Shown here in pieces: positions 1-12,829 of a stretch of 64,000 nt of DNA; position 1 is the stretch's first letter; every line of letters begins with the position of its first letter. Origin of the DNA: Lumnitzera littorea (Eukaryota > Streptophyta > Magnoliopsida > Myrtales > Combretaceae). The position numbers were made by a program, and so were the translations under genes. The stretch lies in NCBI GenBank assembly GCA_024138015.1, contig JAMXBB010000004.1:4625978-4689977 (forward strand), given 5' to 3'. The notes under the pieces were generated by a model. It did no database searches. It saw only the letters and a list, made by a program, of their open reading frames with translations, and had not been told where the DNA came from.

Positions 1-71
1 ACTGATGCAAAATAACATGAAACCGACAAAACAAACCAAATTATTGCAACTTCTTGATGCAGGGGCTGCAG

Positions 72-336
72 CAATGCATACTTTGCCAAGGTGGGAGGAG
101 TAAGCACATCAGAAATGAACAAGCTAGAGATGAAATTCTTGGTTGCTCTTGATTTTAGACTCCATGTAACTGTGGAGCTTTTTCAGAAGTACTGTGACCA
201 ACTACAGAAGGAAGCCCTTGGAGACTACCAAATCGGTTATTCAATCAAAGGTTGTGGGATCAAACGAGGCTGCACAAGTAAAGGGGAGGCAAAATGTGCA
301 TCAACTGTTCCAGGACTCAGTTGCAAAGCCATGTGA
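72..336 (+). CDS. CYCU3-1: U/P-type cyclin, last exon only (partial)
   Basis: This is the terminal exon of a plant U-type (P-type) cyclin, a PHO80-like regulatory partner of cyclin-dependent kinases. The start and most of the cyclin box lie before the window. The acceptor is placed at ctgcag ending at 71: a split codon then restores the family motif NNAYFAKVGGVS. The exon continues with KLEMKFLVALDFRLHV and FQKYCDQLQKE, which match the end of the cyclin fold, then a family-variable tail (YQIGYSIKGCGIK...) and a TGA at 334-336. The LDFRLHV...YC.QL.KE...QI pattern fits the CYCU3-1/CYCP1;1 branch better than CYCU1, U2 or U4. AATAAA-like signals follow near 490-530. The gene faces MIRO on the opposite strand. 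The branch assignment rests on recalled family sequences. Confidence 0.85.
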
Positions 337-2252
337 TTGAAGTGGTACATTGGTTTTCTATGTTTGTTTTGAAAACATGCCAACTTTGTGTTATCACCTC
401 ACCAAGATTTGTGGGGAACTACCGCTTTTACTTCATTTGCAAACAATTATATGGGAAATGAATATCAATTTATATATTGTTTTGTGCAAATTGCAAATAA
501 ACTTGTAAAATTATTGTGTTGATACAAATAAATTTCTTGAACTAGCAAAATGGAACATTCAAATTTGACAACTTTTAAAAATATGCGCTTTAACTCTTTC
601 ATTGTTACTAAAGCTTTAAAACTGTTAAACTAGAAATGAGTAAATAATCCTACCGGAACATGAAACCTACTCTACTTTATATGGTGATATAGGTTCCAAG
701 CAATATCCAAGTTGTAACGTAAGTTCCAATTCGAATTTTTCAAGAGATCTACTCAGGATAAGATACAGAGTTACAACGTCTCCACTCCCTATACACTACC
801 TGAAACCTTTACTAAGTATATACAAGCTAAAATTTGCAGTATACTCTATTCATCCTATAAAATTTTTTAATTAATAGTATTCAACAGAATAAAATATTAT
901 ATCCTTTTACTCAACATAAAAAGTAAAAATGGTTAAGCATATTACATTATTCCTTCGTCATCTCTCATTTTCTTCCAAAATTACTATTGCTAGTCTTGGT
1001 CTCTCATTTCTCACTGCCATTTAGTGCCTCTCATTTTCTTTTTGGTATCACTGAATATTTTTCGACTCTGAGGTAATCTCAACTAATTTTTCCATATTAC
1101 TTCTTTATTAATGAAAGATCCACCTTGATCTCATATATTCGTGACCCAGCTTATTTTTAAATAAATTCGAACTATATTTTATTTTGTTGAAACCACAGTG
1201 ACCAGATTGTTTTTTTTTTTTTTCCAAAGAATTCAAAAACAAAAAAAAAATTTCCAAATGTTTTTCTGTAGCTTGGTTTACTTTGTTGTATTACTCTTTA
1301 CTATGGGATGTTATTGTATTAGTAAAATCATAGTGATGAATTTGCTGTTGGTACTTATTTTAAAGAAGTGCACTTAGACCTCACGATAGATTGCAATATT
1401 GTGAATTTTGATAGCATTCCATGATAAATTACATAGAATTATGTTATCGAGTTTATGATATTATGTCTTCATGAAAAGTACATGATTGAATCGTTAGAAA
1501 TTATCAAGTTAAATAATATGTTAAGACAATAACGCTACACTATCATCTGTTAAGATGAATTATTAAATGAGCATGAATTAAAAACTCAAAAACTGTTTAA
1601 ACTGTTTCATCGTAATACTTCGTAACACTCAATGAACTCATTACTACCTAATAAATTGGCCATTGAAATATGGAAAGAATATGAAAAATTGGATAACTGG
1701 TCTCCAGACAGCATCTCCAAAACTAATTTGACAAAAGATTAGCCAAATGCTTGATCCCACAGATCACAATTAGCCAAACACACGCAATGGATTCTCCTTC
1801 ACCCATCCACCAGGAACAGGGGAATCAGTAAATGTTTCATCAGTGGCAAAACCAGATTTTCATATATCCAGTCCAAGAAAATACCATACATATTCATTAA
1901 TATTCCTAGAACTCGAGAACCAGAGAAGAACACTTGCAATCGCCGGACTTGAGGGATGAGAAAATTGTGGCAAAATTTTTTTCTTATTGCACATGTCCTG
2001 AACAAGATTTCTCCGTATTGAACTAATTGATGTAGTGTTTAGACATCATCAATCCAGGCTAACCCACTAAAAACAATAAAACTTGATGCAAGAAAACCAC
2101 ACACAAAGGTAACTATGAACAGAACTGAGCAAGGTGCAAATATTTTGAAAACTAAGAGCTTAGGTAAGGGGATATGGAAATGCGAATAGCCTGCTCAGGA
2201 GATGGTATGTGGAATCTGTATCCATCAATGGTGCTCCTTCTATCAATCAACT
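337..2252. other. Convergent intergenic region with the 3' ends of cyclin and MIRO
   Basis: No coding segment is supported here. The cyclin 3' UTR probably ends near 490-540, where several AATAAA-like motifs occur. On the minus strand, about 1700-2000 is less AT-rich and could be a 3'-UTR exon of MIRO: an acceptor-like TTGTTCAG precedes position 1997. The short ORF there (1799-2005, -) has no recognisable content. The remaining part is AT-rich with short A/T runs. Confidence 0.4.
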
Positions 2253-5200
2253 TTAAGTGTTCCCCCTTGCAGCATAGACACGGTAAGCTGCCAGTCCAAC
2301 AACAGCTACAGCAGCCCCCACTGTGAGTTAAAAACATCAATGTACACGGACTAAAATAAGCAGAGCAAAGATACCATAAAGCATGACAGTGGTGGAGACA
2401 AAACAATTATTTAAAGTCTCAAACCATTTAGAAGAAGCAAAAGTTGCATGTGGGGACAACCCCTTTTTGGGTCATTCTGTCCTTTAATTTTTTAACATGT
2501 AGGATATGGGGACCCATATATTGAAAATTGGACCTGCATATGGGTCCCTCCGCCTATGTTGTTATAAATCAACAGAGGGACTGCCTAACCATTTTTCATT
2601 TAGAAGATTCAAGTTCAACAGATTGCATCATCTGGAACTATTATTTAACTTGAAAGGATTTAAAACAGAATAATATTTACAGTTCACCAAGACATTCAAA
2701 TTAGATAAAATCTCAGCTCCATGCATGTACTGTCAACTCCAGGTTTGTTGAATGCACCAAAAACAAAGGCTTCCTCAAATACCACATATTGCATAAAGAA
2801 CCGACAGTAAATCAATTCATCATGATGAAATTATTAGAAGATTTATGTTCCAGGAGTATCACTCTTCTGAATCTCAAGTTTTTCACTGTCGCATGATTGT
2901 CATGAAATCAACATACCTGAAACCACCATTAGAGAGCGATTTATGAGTCTATGATACTGTTTGCGGCTTCTCCCAGCTTCAGTTTCCGGAATGCTTAAAT
3001 GAGGATGCTCTGCAGCTCTAACAATTCGACGGAAGACATTATTGAAGTCACCCAATTTTGTACTGATAGGAATGGGAGCCTCAATTCCCATATCCTGGCT
3101 CACCTACACAGAAAGGAGACTTTTAGAATTATGTTGCCACATTGAAGAATCCCAAAACATTTTATTGCAACAAAAGCAACAGCGGGAAGAGAAAATATCG
3201 TGCAATATGCAATGTAACTAGCTTCCAAAAAGCCCTTATTTCTATGCCAAAAAATAGTAATAAGCACTGTAGCTAGACTGCCACACTAGAAAGTAAGATA
3301 AAGAGAATCTTCATATAAGGTCATGGCATCAACCAAAAAGCTAAGCCTCTAAAAAGCCAATGGGAAAATTGAATATCGTGAATATATGCTCAGAAAACCA
3401 GATGGAAATATGCAAGCAGCAATGAAAGTAGACAATACCCTGGTGGAGTCTTGTATGCCCATTGGAAAGGGATCGAGATCATCTTTTGCAGCAATGATGA
3501 GACAAGGCATCTCAAAGCCAGTATTTTCACCATGACTGGCAACATCAATGAGCAACTCAGTTGCTCTCTTCCATGAAGACTCATCAGAGCTGCAAAGAAT
3601 TCATGCAAGGAAAGTTCAAATTGGTGCAAGAAAACAAAAAATACACTTCACGTATCACTAGATAAGCCTTGTACAACTCCAGAATCCGATAAATCTTTTC
3701 CCTTTTTCTGTTTAATCATTTAGTCTGCCACACATGAATAGAAGCATGTATACAAGTGAATCCCGACAAGACCATAAACTGAGAGAGGATAGAAGGAAAA
3801 ATATTCATTGCCATCCATCTAGACATCTAAGTTAAGGACATCTAAAGGGCAGAAGCAGTTAAAAGTATATACATATATGCACAAAGACATCATTTTCCAT
3901 ATAGCTTGACATTTAACCAGGTTACACATCCACCGACCTGTCATGAACGAAGATGGCTATGTCACACTGAGCCAAAGACTCCTTTGAAGATAGTAATTTT
4001 TTAACTTCATCTTCGGGAATTTCACGCAAGACAAGGGTTTTCTTGGTTCCCTATAGTAGATGATAGTTTGGGATTAGGCAAAAAGGATAAGAATATTAAT
4101 TGGACTGATTAGTTAAACTTACTCCAGGCTGATCAACCACATTCACAGCATACCGCTCCTCACTCAGATTGTAATTATCAGAAAATGGTCTGCACCCGCA
4201 AGTAAAGAAGTAGAAACATTAATAGAGGACTGGATATTAAAACCGGCTAACACACATACCAGTGACTGATAAAAGATAAACCTAGGGCATACCTTCCAAG
4301 AAAAGAATTTAATAATGCTGATTTTCCAGCCTTTTTAGGCCCAAAAACATAACATTGAAAGACATTTCTATCTGATTGTTGTTTCTTTCGATTTGAACGT
4401 CTAGACCTAGTCACACGAACAGCAGTAGATGGATCATTTGGGTAGCTAATATACACAAGGTACTCCATTGTCCGAGCTGGATCTAACAGAGTCATGAGGG
4501 CCCACTGCAAAAGCACACCAGAAAGCAGATGAAAATTAGAAAGATGCTATTCGATCGATGGAAGCTAAAAAACATGTTGAACACAGAAATATAAAATGGC
4601 AGAACTGTATCTTTACATTCACAGTTAGACGTAATATCCTAAAAAGGAGTCAGTGTTGCTGATTTTCCACGAAAAGAGACTGGTGAAAAGCAGTAGGAGG
4701 ACCACCAAATAAATAAATAATGCGGTGATAGAGGTATTGAACTCATCCTCATGACTCACAACAGGTATGCAGGAGTGACAACAAAGTGCGAAAAAACATT
4801 CAGATTAATGAAAAGAAGAATGCAGGCATTGCAGAAGTCCTACCTGAGACAAAAACCCATCAAGTGTAAGCCCTCCCAATGCAGTTTTCTCAGCAGCATC
4901 TTTGTATGGAGCCTCATTCCATGGACTGGAAATAACAGCAACAGATCATAAGGGTCACAGTTAATCAGTTGTTTTGTTTATCAAAGAAAACATATGCTTT
5001 TGTAACACAATTACGATTCTGGCGCAGTGGAAAAAAGATCCTCAATTTCTGTAGGTCTCAAAGCTCCATCCTGATAAGTATAAATCAGAAGGTGAGTACT
5101 TTAGAATTAGGAACTTTATGGCCATGATGAAGGTGCATAGTTCTTTCACATCATAGTGAAATTTGGGGGGGTATGATATACTTGACAAATAAACACTTAT

Positions 5201-7765
5201 CAGAGCAGAGATGGAGGCATACACCATCACCATCGAACAAATCAAAGAGTCCCTTGAGAAACTCGATAGCATCATTTGTCAGCTCCACACTCTACATGAA
5301 TAAGAACAGAAGTTAGCATTTTGAAAACTTAGTCCACAGAAAAGAAATTCCTTGCTCCCAGAGAAAAAAAAAAGAAAAAGAAAATATATCACTTCTTTTT
5401 GAATGAGTTATTCCATCATTAAAGGTAACTGATGCTGGTGAAACTATTTTTAGTAAGATCTCTGCCCATTGAGAATGCAACCACATTGGACATTATAAAG
5501 GGAAAGAAAATAGATCAGAGTGCAAACGCGTTTAAATTCAAGATGCTCTCGGGCCACTATTAACAGTTCACAACACAGCCTTTTTTTTTTTTGTGGGTGA
5601 AAGGGTCACTAATAAGGCTGGAGTCCAAAGAGACAGTAAATAATTTTAATAAGTTTCTTCAGAATGCTCTTTTGCCATTGGTTACCAACCCAATGATTAG
5701 TGCAGTTTTTCACTAAAAGTTTGAACTTCTCACTTCAGCCAAAGATAACAAGTGAAAATAAAAGATCAAAAGATAGAAGCTTTAGCAATTAAAAAGTTCT
5801 GTTGTATTTCAAGATGTTACCTGATCAGGACTTCTTTTAAATGATGATGGAATCAGGCCATCAGCTAGTTTGATTTCATTGTCATAACCAAATTTCCTTA
5901 GAACAGTCCATGTTGTCTCGAGCCGCCCCTTTTCTATGAACAGTGCATGCAGAAAGAGGAACCCCGTCAATGTAAGACCACGTTCATTGACTCCTTCAGG
6001 CAATTTCTCTTGCACCACCCTTTTGACACCCACAATTTCAGAAGGCTGTAAAGGCGCATTGAAACATTTTACCTGTCCCAATGCAATAAGTTAGGAATGG
6101 AAAAAAACCCGAAATCTAAGGAAAAAAGATGGTTGCAAATCACCACCACTATAAGAGCATATAATCATCAAAAAATCTAAATGATAATAATAAATCTTTC
6201 ACCACACAATCAGGTGTTGTTTCATATGCAATTACAATATATGACACTGTTTTATTATGTAGAGGAAAGCAAACTTTTTTCACGTGGGACACTGAATATA
6301 ATCCCTTTCACCAGTACTATCTATGAGCAGGGAAAACCTGGAAATCGTTCAATTCTGCATCACTGAGTGCACCATCCCTATCATGATCACATAGAATAAA
6401 GATACGCTTCAAAGCTCGAATGCATCTAGGCTTCAAAGTTTGCATTTCTTGGTCAAACAGTGGACCCGTTGGATGGAGCACTGCCTTTTGAGCATAGTAG
6501 AAAACCTCAGGAATCTGGACACATAAACAAAAAGGTAGGCTAAAAAATTGAATATGCTACTCATATAATGAAATAACTCCAAATGTTGAAAGGCACTAAA
6601 CACGCCACTACATATGTCGAATACCTTGACTTGAAACCCATTCCTATAGGAAATTTTGGATGACTTAGTACTTGAGAGAATAGGTTCATTTCCCACAAAT
6701 ATTTATTTAAGAAATTAGAAAGGAAAAAAAAAATCAATAGGAAGAAAGCATCACTAAAGCATCGTAGGGTACCTGAATTTGCTTGTAAGCAGAACACTCA
6801 ATACAAGTTTCAATCTCTCTAAATTGCTGCATTATTGGGGACATAACCTGCTCCAAGCTGATAGGTTGCACGTCATCTCTCAAATCAAGCTTGCAGCCCA
6901 CAACTATAACTGGAACTTTCACCTGGACATTGAATCTACCATGTTAGAAGTATTACCACAGCAGAAAAATATTGAGAAGCCCAACTCCTACCTTTACTAA
7001 GTTAGAGGGATGGGAGACTATGCGACAGGAGGAAAAACTTCCAAGAACTTACTTAAGATTAATTGGATAGTCATGACCAAGCCCTACTCCTCACAACAAA
7101 ACAATCATAGCAAAGGAAGAGTACAAACCTGTTATTGAAAAAGGGAAAGAACAACAACTAAAGAGAACACCAACCTCCAATCTACGAAGTTCTGGTAGCC
7201 AAAAGGTACTCAACCGATCAAGTGTTGCAGGCTGGTCACATGTATAAGTAAGAACAACAGCATCCGCCCGTCTCAGTTCTTCTCCTAGCTTGCCACTATC
7301 TTCCACTCTGATTAATCATTACAAGATTTCATAAGACAAAGCATTTCACAATATAGATTAGATAGGATTAACATTTAACCGAGAAGAAACACCATCCATT
7401 AGAAAATATTTCTTCCTTTAAAAGCAGCTCAAGCTAGCTTTTCCTACACATGGTTCGCTTTCTGTATATCTAGACATCTTTCAAAACCCAGTAACATAGA
7501 ACATTGAGGCAACACAATGAGCGAGTTGGGGAGGTTGAAAAGGCTACCTCGAAGAGGTGTCGATTATCGTAATGGCCACGCGGTCAGGATAAAAATCTTC
7601 AGGCAACCGTGTTGGTGGCAAGACAGGTGGCACGTTAGCCGGAAAATGATCGGTAGCAGCAGCACAAATCAAGCTCGATTTCCCGGTGCCACGATCACCA
7701 GCAACTACGATTCGGACACCGGTCTTACCCCCGGGTCCAGCATTTCCAGCTGAAGTCTTCGCCAT
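2253..7765 (-). CDS. MIRO1: Mitochondrial Rho GTPase MIRO, complete, 14 exons
   Basis: MIRO is an outer-mitochondrial-membrane GTPase that controls mitochondrial shape and movement and senses calcium. The exons (minus strand, 5' to 3') are 7765-7548, 7307-7175, 6922-6773, 6514-6338, 6072-5821, 5291-5223, 5070-5015, 4925-4844, 4504-4293, 4189-4123, 4050-3938, 3589-3439, 3103-2917 and 2320-2253. They sum to 1935 nt (644 aa plus TAA), and all introns are GT-AG with consistent phase. The domains are: N-terminal GTPase with P-loop GDRGTGKS (23-30) and the CKLD base motif (127-130); EF-hand loop 1 DHDRDGALSDAE (210-221); EF-hand loop 2 DGDGDGALRPTE (330-341); second GTPase with P-loop GPKKAGKS (434-441) and KDDLD; and a C-terminal hydrophobic tail anchor (about 617-637) ending in RGNT. 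The length equals the family norm. The sequence resembles Arabidopsis MIRO1 more than MIRO2 (recalled). The start ATG at 7765 gives the expected short Gly-rich leader. No break was seen, so the gene is probably functional. Confidence 0.96.
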
Positions 7766-7793
7766 CTAATCTATCAACCGCAGATACAAAACC

Positions 7794-8140
7794 CTAAAAT
7801 TACCAAAACAAAATCCAATTCAAAAGATCAAAACTTTAATACATCCACAGCTAAGATTACTGTATCATCACAGCATAGTAGCAGTAACATCAGCTCATAT
7901 CATTACAAAAGCACTGGATTCGACATTGAATACGTATCTAACGAAACATTCAGACATTCTTGAACATCAAGATTCCAACTGTAATCAAAACCCAGTACTA
8001 AAACGTAGTTTTAATAAATGGGTATTCAATTACAGAAACATGTAGCGAGAGACAGAGGGATTACAAAAATGAAATTAAAGTGAAAGTTCGTAAAAGCATG
8101 AAATCAAAGAGAGAGATTAAAGAGGTTTTTCTTTACATAC
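7794..8140 (-). other. Probable intron in the MIRO 5' UTR
   Basis: On the minus strand a donor CCCGTATGTAAAG (GT at 8140-8139) is followed, 347 nt later, by a pyrimidine-rich acceptor TAATTTTAG (AG at 7795-7794), 28 nt upstream of the MIRO start codon. Leader introns just before the ATG are common in plant housekeeping genes. This is inferred from splice signals only. Confidence 0.55.
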
Positions 8141-8278
8141 GGGAAGTTGCGCTTGTTGAGTTGAAAGGTGAAATGATAAAAGATAGTGCAGCCACCAAAA
8201 ACCCTAGCTTGGGATGGTGTGTGATGTGGTGGCTAAAAGCTATGGAGGCGTAAAGAAAAGTTCTACTTCGTGTTGTGA

Positions 8279-8390
8279 AGAGAGAGAGAGAGAGAAGTTT
8301 CTCCTTTCTTGAGTAAGGAGAGAGAGACTGACAATTTTTGTTAAAACTTAAAAATACAAAACAGCCAACTCATCATATTTTATATATAAT
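8279..8390 (-). promoter_or_regulatory. MIRO core promoter: TATA-like box and CT-rich patch
   Basis: In minus orientation TATATAAAAT lies at about 8377-8388. A pyrimidine patch, the (GA)n run at about 8279-8296 on the plus strand, lies 80-100 nt downstream. This is the usual plant arrangement of TATA box and Y patch, with transcription probably starting near 8340. Position relative to the MIRO coding start supports it. No transcript evidence is available. Confidence 0.45.
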
Positions 8391-9559
8391 CTTCTATTTA
8401 ATAAAGTTCCGAGTATCTTAAAACACACACACACATATTTAAAATAACTACTTAACTCAATTTAAAATATGGTAAACCAAAATCGCCTTTTCTTAACTCA
8501 ATTTAAAATCCAAATCGAATTCTATTTAATTTTGTGTAAATGAAATTTTCAATTTTTTCCTCTTTCTTTATTTCATAGGTACGATCTTTGAATTAATAAA
8601 GAATATTTTCTTTTATATCTGAATGAATCGATATTACAACTTTGATCCAAATTCACCTCCTCTAGAAGCGATTTTAAATATGGAAATACATAATAATTTC
8701 TAATGCAATTAAAGGACTCAAATTTAAAATAATATATTCACTTATAACAATATAAAAGTGTTATAAAAACTCTAATACTAGTTTCAAATATTTACATAGT
8801 GTTTAAAAAGTAAGAATCAAATATAATCTCAAATGTGAAATATCTAAATCTAGTGTTTAACTGATGTCATTGCACGTATATGGACGAACATCATGAGGAT
8901 CTGAATCAAGCTGAGGCTACACCATATAGTCCATATCCAATTGAGTGATTTGTGCCCCATCACAATTGTAAGCACTTAAGTATAATACATGTATGGGACT
9001 AGAGTAAGGCCCACCTGTGTGAGTCCTTTGCCCATGCTGTCATGTTAATCTCTAACTACCTTTCATAATGGTGCAGAGGGAGTACGAACTTGACTACTAG
9101 AAATCTCTTTAATGATAAGGGTGTAGAAGATTTGACCGCTAAAGCTTTACCCAACAAAGGGTGTCCAAAACTTAAATCCAAGCAATCCAAAAGATGCTAC
9201 TAGTGATAAGTGCTTTAGAAACGAATCATCCCTAACACCGAACTCAACTTGTCATCACCCTCGACCCCTATCGTGCTCTCATCTTCGCGATTGACTACAC
9301 CCTCCTTACTAAGGATCGTGAAGTAAAGAGTCACCTTACTTGACATCCGATACTAGCCCTAATGCATCATTCAAGTGAATACTCCTAAATTACTGAATCA
9401 CGGCATCTACTCTTTGACCGCTTTACCATAATATTCCAATATGACATTTGAGACAGCCTATAAATAAAATTCGTCTATATGTTACAAAAAATGAATTTGT
9501 TAGCATATAAAGGTAAAGGTATAGTTTTGGTCAAGGAGAATGAAGTTGAACGAATATAG
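8391..9559. other. AT-rich intergenic DNA, possibly the decayed end of the PMD gene
   Basis: 8391-8840 is AT-rich with a short (CA)n. From about 8850 the base composition rises and resembles that of the plant-mobile-domain remnant that follows. On the minus strand it could be the decayed C-terminal part of that gene, but no motif could be matched. No open frame is supported. Confidence 0.3.
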
Positions 9560-10865
9560 TGTACACCTAGGAGGCCCCTAACTAGCCTTTATCAGTTAAT
9601 GACCTGTTGGTATCAATCATTGTAGTTTAGAACCATATTAGGTGGTGGTACTATAGAAACAATCATGTTACACCAATTCACCTATTGTTCCAACTAGCTA
9701 ATGTAAGTGCTAACCCAATTTGTCTCTATCCAACCCCGTAAATCTATATCATATAGCTCTAAAGATATATCAATAAGGGAGGAATCCCTTACATCCCACT
9801 AGATTGTAGTGTAACCCAATAAGGGAAATGAAACTTAACTACGTGGAAGAAAATTAGGGGTACCCGCGCAGTCCATATTTCACTAATGGCACGGCAAAAA
9901 GCATGGAGCTTACCAATGTCGTCGTGGAAGTAAGACATACATATGACCTGTAAAATCAATTAATTAGAAAATTCAGTCATGTAACATTATAGAAGAAAAT
10001 ATAACTGTAGTTAGTAACTTGTATACCTACTTTAGATACTGGTGATCAAACGCATCCCTATATTAGCCAACGACATACGTAGGAAGCTCTGTTACTTTGA
10101 ACGCAGCACCTCATCGACTCATCAATGAGCAATCATCTACTATTGTCGTGATCTTAATGCGTAATAGAGCAATGCGTGAGAAGTGCTCTCATGCCCATAC
10201 CTAGAGTAAGATAAGCAACTTGCTAATCTCAAATGCATCCATCTATAAGGTTAGGCATAGCTAATGATAAAGCCATGCTAAGCATGTAGTACCCCAAGCA
10301 TATCGGCTAGCTATACTAAAGTCGGAGAGGAGGGGGAGGAACATTAGATGCATCATGTTATTAGATTTTTCTAAAAATAACATCTTCCCAATCAACTGCA
10401 TAATATGCACTCTAATGTATTGCTATACAGTAATATCATCTGCATCATATGAGAGGGTTGCCAAAGTTATCTTTCAACCAAGACAACTTCACCTAAGCCC
10501 CATTAATAGCATTCGGAGGGGGGGTACAGAATCCAAGTAACTACAAGCATATGATAGCCTAGCCCGACCGTAAACCGCTTATTATAGCCTAACCATCAAT
10601 TGGTAGACCAATCAGTACGGAGACATCTTGGAGTGTAATCGTCAACTTCCTAGAGTGAAAATTGAATGTATGCATCTCCTCTTTCCAACACTCCACTAAG
10701 ACTATAATTAAATACCAATTAAGCTATATGAATAGTATCTATCTAGCATTGAGAAAGCTAACTTACTCAAAGTATGGAGACATCCATGGATTCATCGTGA
10801 TCACATGTCTATCCATACGTTTGAATATAGCCTCTCGTCTACGACATCTGAGTTAGAGATTTACT
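9560..10865 (-). pseudogene. Broken plant mobile domain (MAIN-like, PMD) gene
   Basis: Reading the minus strand in shifting frames gives a clear plant mobile domain (PF10536 family). The order is VECWKEEMHTFNFHSR, then LTITLQDVSVLIGLPIDG (about 10675-10590), an MHLMFLPLLSDF block followed by SRYAWGTTCLAWLY (about 10355-10270), an I.KLLILL.VWA.E block, and IWTARVPLIFFHVVKFHFP (about 9890-9830). Each block matches the family consensus (THTFHL, TLEDV..L.GLPIDG, VHLMYLPLLRDL, RY.WG.A.LAWLY, WRARVPLI.FH.VEWH.P). The blocks lie in different frames with many stops, so the copy is dead. PMD genes occur both as host genes (MAIN, MAIL1) and inside MULE and retro-type transposons. Context among transposons suggests the latter. 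Confidence 0.8.
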
Positions 10866-12829
10866 AACAAGTTACATTAAAGGTGAACAAGTGTTAGATC
10901 AAATCTTAAGAATTTAGCTACATTTGAATTCCAATGTTATACATCCTTACTAGACCACCCCATAAAACCTATAAGATGCCTATAATCGAAGCAATGACCT
11001 ATCAATAGGTTTTGGATCCATCTGCACCTGCAAAATAGAATAAAACAATGTGAGGCAATTCAATAAGAAGACCAATCAAAAGTATTAAAGGCACGTAATA
11101 AAGTGCAAAAACTAACAACAATAATATATACCTAATTGTAAGTATCAGTAAAGGTGATTTTGGTGGTCGTATTCTTAGCAATATTTTTCAAAGAACGGCA
11201 TTTTGAGAATTTTTTTATTATTTTTTTCCTTTCCCTCAAATATCAGTGTTTTATTATTTTATATTTTAATTTTAATTATTATTATTTAGCATTCACATTC
11301 TCACATCATCCATTTTAGTTATTATTCCATCCACCTACTTATTGATATATATAACATGTAAATACCATTAAATAATTTCTTTTTGTATCATGAAGTTATT
11401 TTTTCAATCTATAAAATCGATAACTTCTTTTTTTTTTTTTTTTTGCCAACTATTAAGGGAGAGAGGATTCAAACTCGTTCTATCCCAACAAGAGATCAGT
11501 TATGATATTACTAAACTATAACAACCTTAGCAATCTATAAAACTCACTTTAAATTTATCTTTTAAAATAATAACTACTAAATATGTCATTTAGAAAAAAG
11601 AGAAAAAAAAAAAACTTCTTCCTCTTCTTCTGTGCTCTCTTAGAAGTTTAGTAATTATTATTTTAAATACCATCATTTACAATAATTTAGTATGTCATAA
11701 ATTATAAGATGTAGTTTAATTTTATTTTTGCATACATAATAGGGTACATATCTACTAATAATTACATAAAATAAAAGGTCCTAAAAATAAGACGTAATAA
11801 CATATAAAACAAATGCAGTGAATACAACTAAAGCTGGTCAATGTCTGTATTTATATTTTCGATGCACTTATCCCATAAACAAATACATCTATTTATAAAA
11901 AAGATAATTATGTTAAAGAGGAAAAGAAGAATTCTTACTAAAATTATTAATAATGCTTCATTCATAATTTAAAATATTTAGGCATAGAAGATGTAGAATG
12001 CAAGACTCAACGTGACTTTTAGATTATATAAATGTCCCTATTTTTTACGTACTAATTTCATTCAGGTATAATGAAGAAAACGTTGAAATTAGAGGAATAA
12101 CAAATTGGAAGAAGGAGAAACACATAGGCTAGGATTTAGCTTAATATTATTATTCTTACGTTTGAAGGTATATTTATGTTCAAGCAACAAGGCTAAAGCT
12201 CTATCCTAGTAATACTTTTGTACTATAAAGACTTATTCCAACAGTGAGTGAGCAAATAACCTTATTATGCATAATATGTTCAATATTATATAATATTATT
12301 TTTTATGTAAAAAGATATTTTAATATAATATAATATTGAATGAAGAATAACTTTATATTTTTTCGATCAACATTTTAATTTCTATAAATGACGGTTTTTG
12401 TTCCAATTTACTACAAGTTTCACAATTTTAGTTTAATATCACGTGAACTTAAAAACCCGAGCTTACTTATGAATGATAGTCTTCATTCCAATTTGCTAAC
12501 ACAAAACTTAACTTGCTTATAAGTATTGTCCTCAAGGACTTTTCAAGTAAATCTTCATAATAGAACAAATCATCTATTTAAATAAAAAAGTAGGTTTCGA
12601 TAGAAAATAAATATATAAATATACCTAGCAAATTGAATAATATTTTAGTTTTTATTTTAGTGCAATAATTACCTACCCTTTATTTTGACATGAATGCGAA
12701 TGTTGGATAAATTTGATCTAATATCAGTTCATGGTTTATTTGATAGTTATGGTATTGAATAAGTTTGATTGAAAATTCAATTTAAAAAAAATAAAGATAA
12801 TTACTTTATTGATAGCAATAGGCTAATAC
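10866..12829. other. AT-rich non-coding DNA
   Basis: Nothing coding is supported. Poly-T at 11430-11445 is followed by a short stretch like the dispersed plant motif 'gagaggattcaaactcgttc', which is often seen in transposon fragments. The remainder is low-complexity A/T with short palindromic ATATTATAT segments near 12270-12350. Confidence 0.35.

Noticed and set aside
1799..2406. Short minus-strand open frames near the 3' end of MIRO (68 and 84 codons)
   Set aside because: The first has no recognisable content and fits 3' UTR. The second is a wrong-frame shadow of the last MIRO exon.
6181..7753. Plus-strand open frames opposite MIRO exons
   Set aside because: They are antisense shadows of exons whose minus-strand translation is a continuous MIRO protein.
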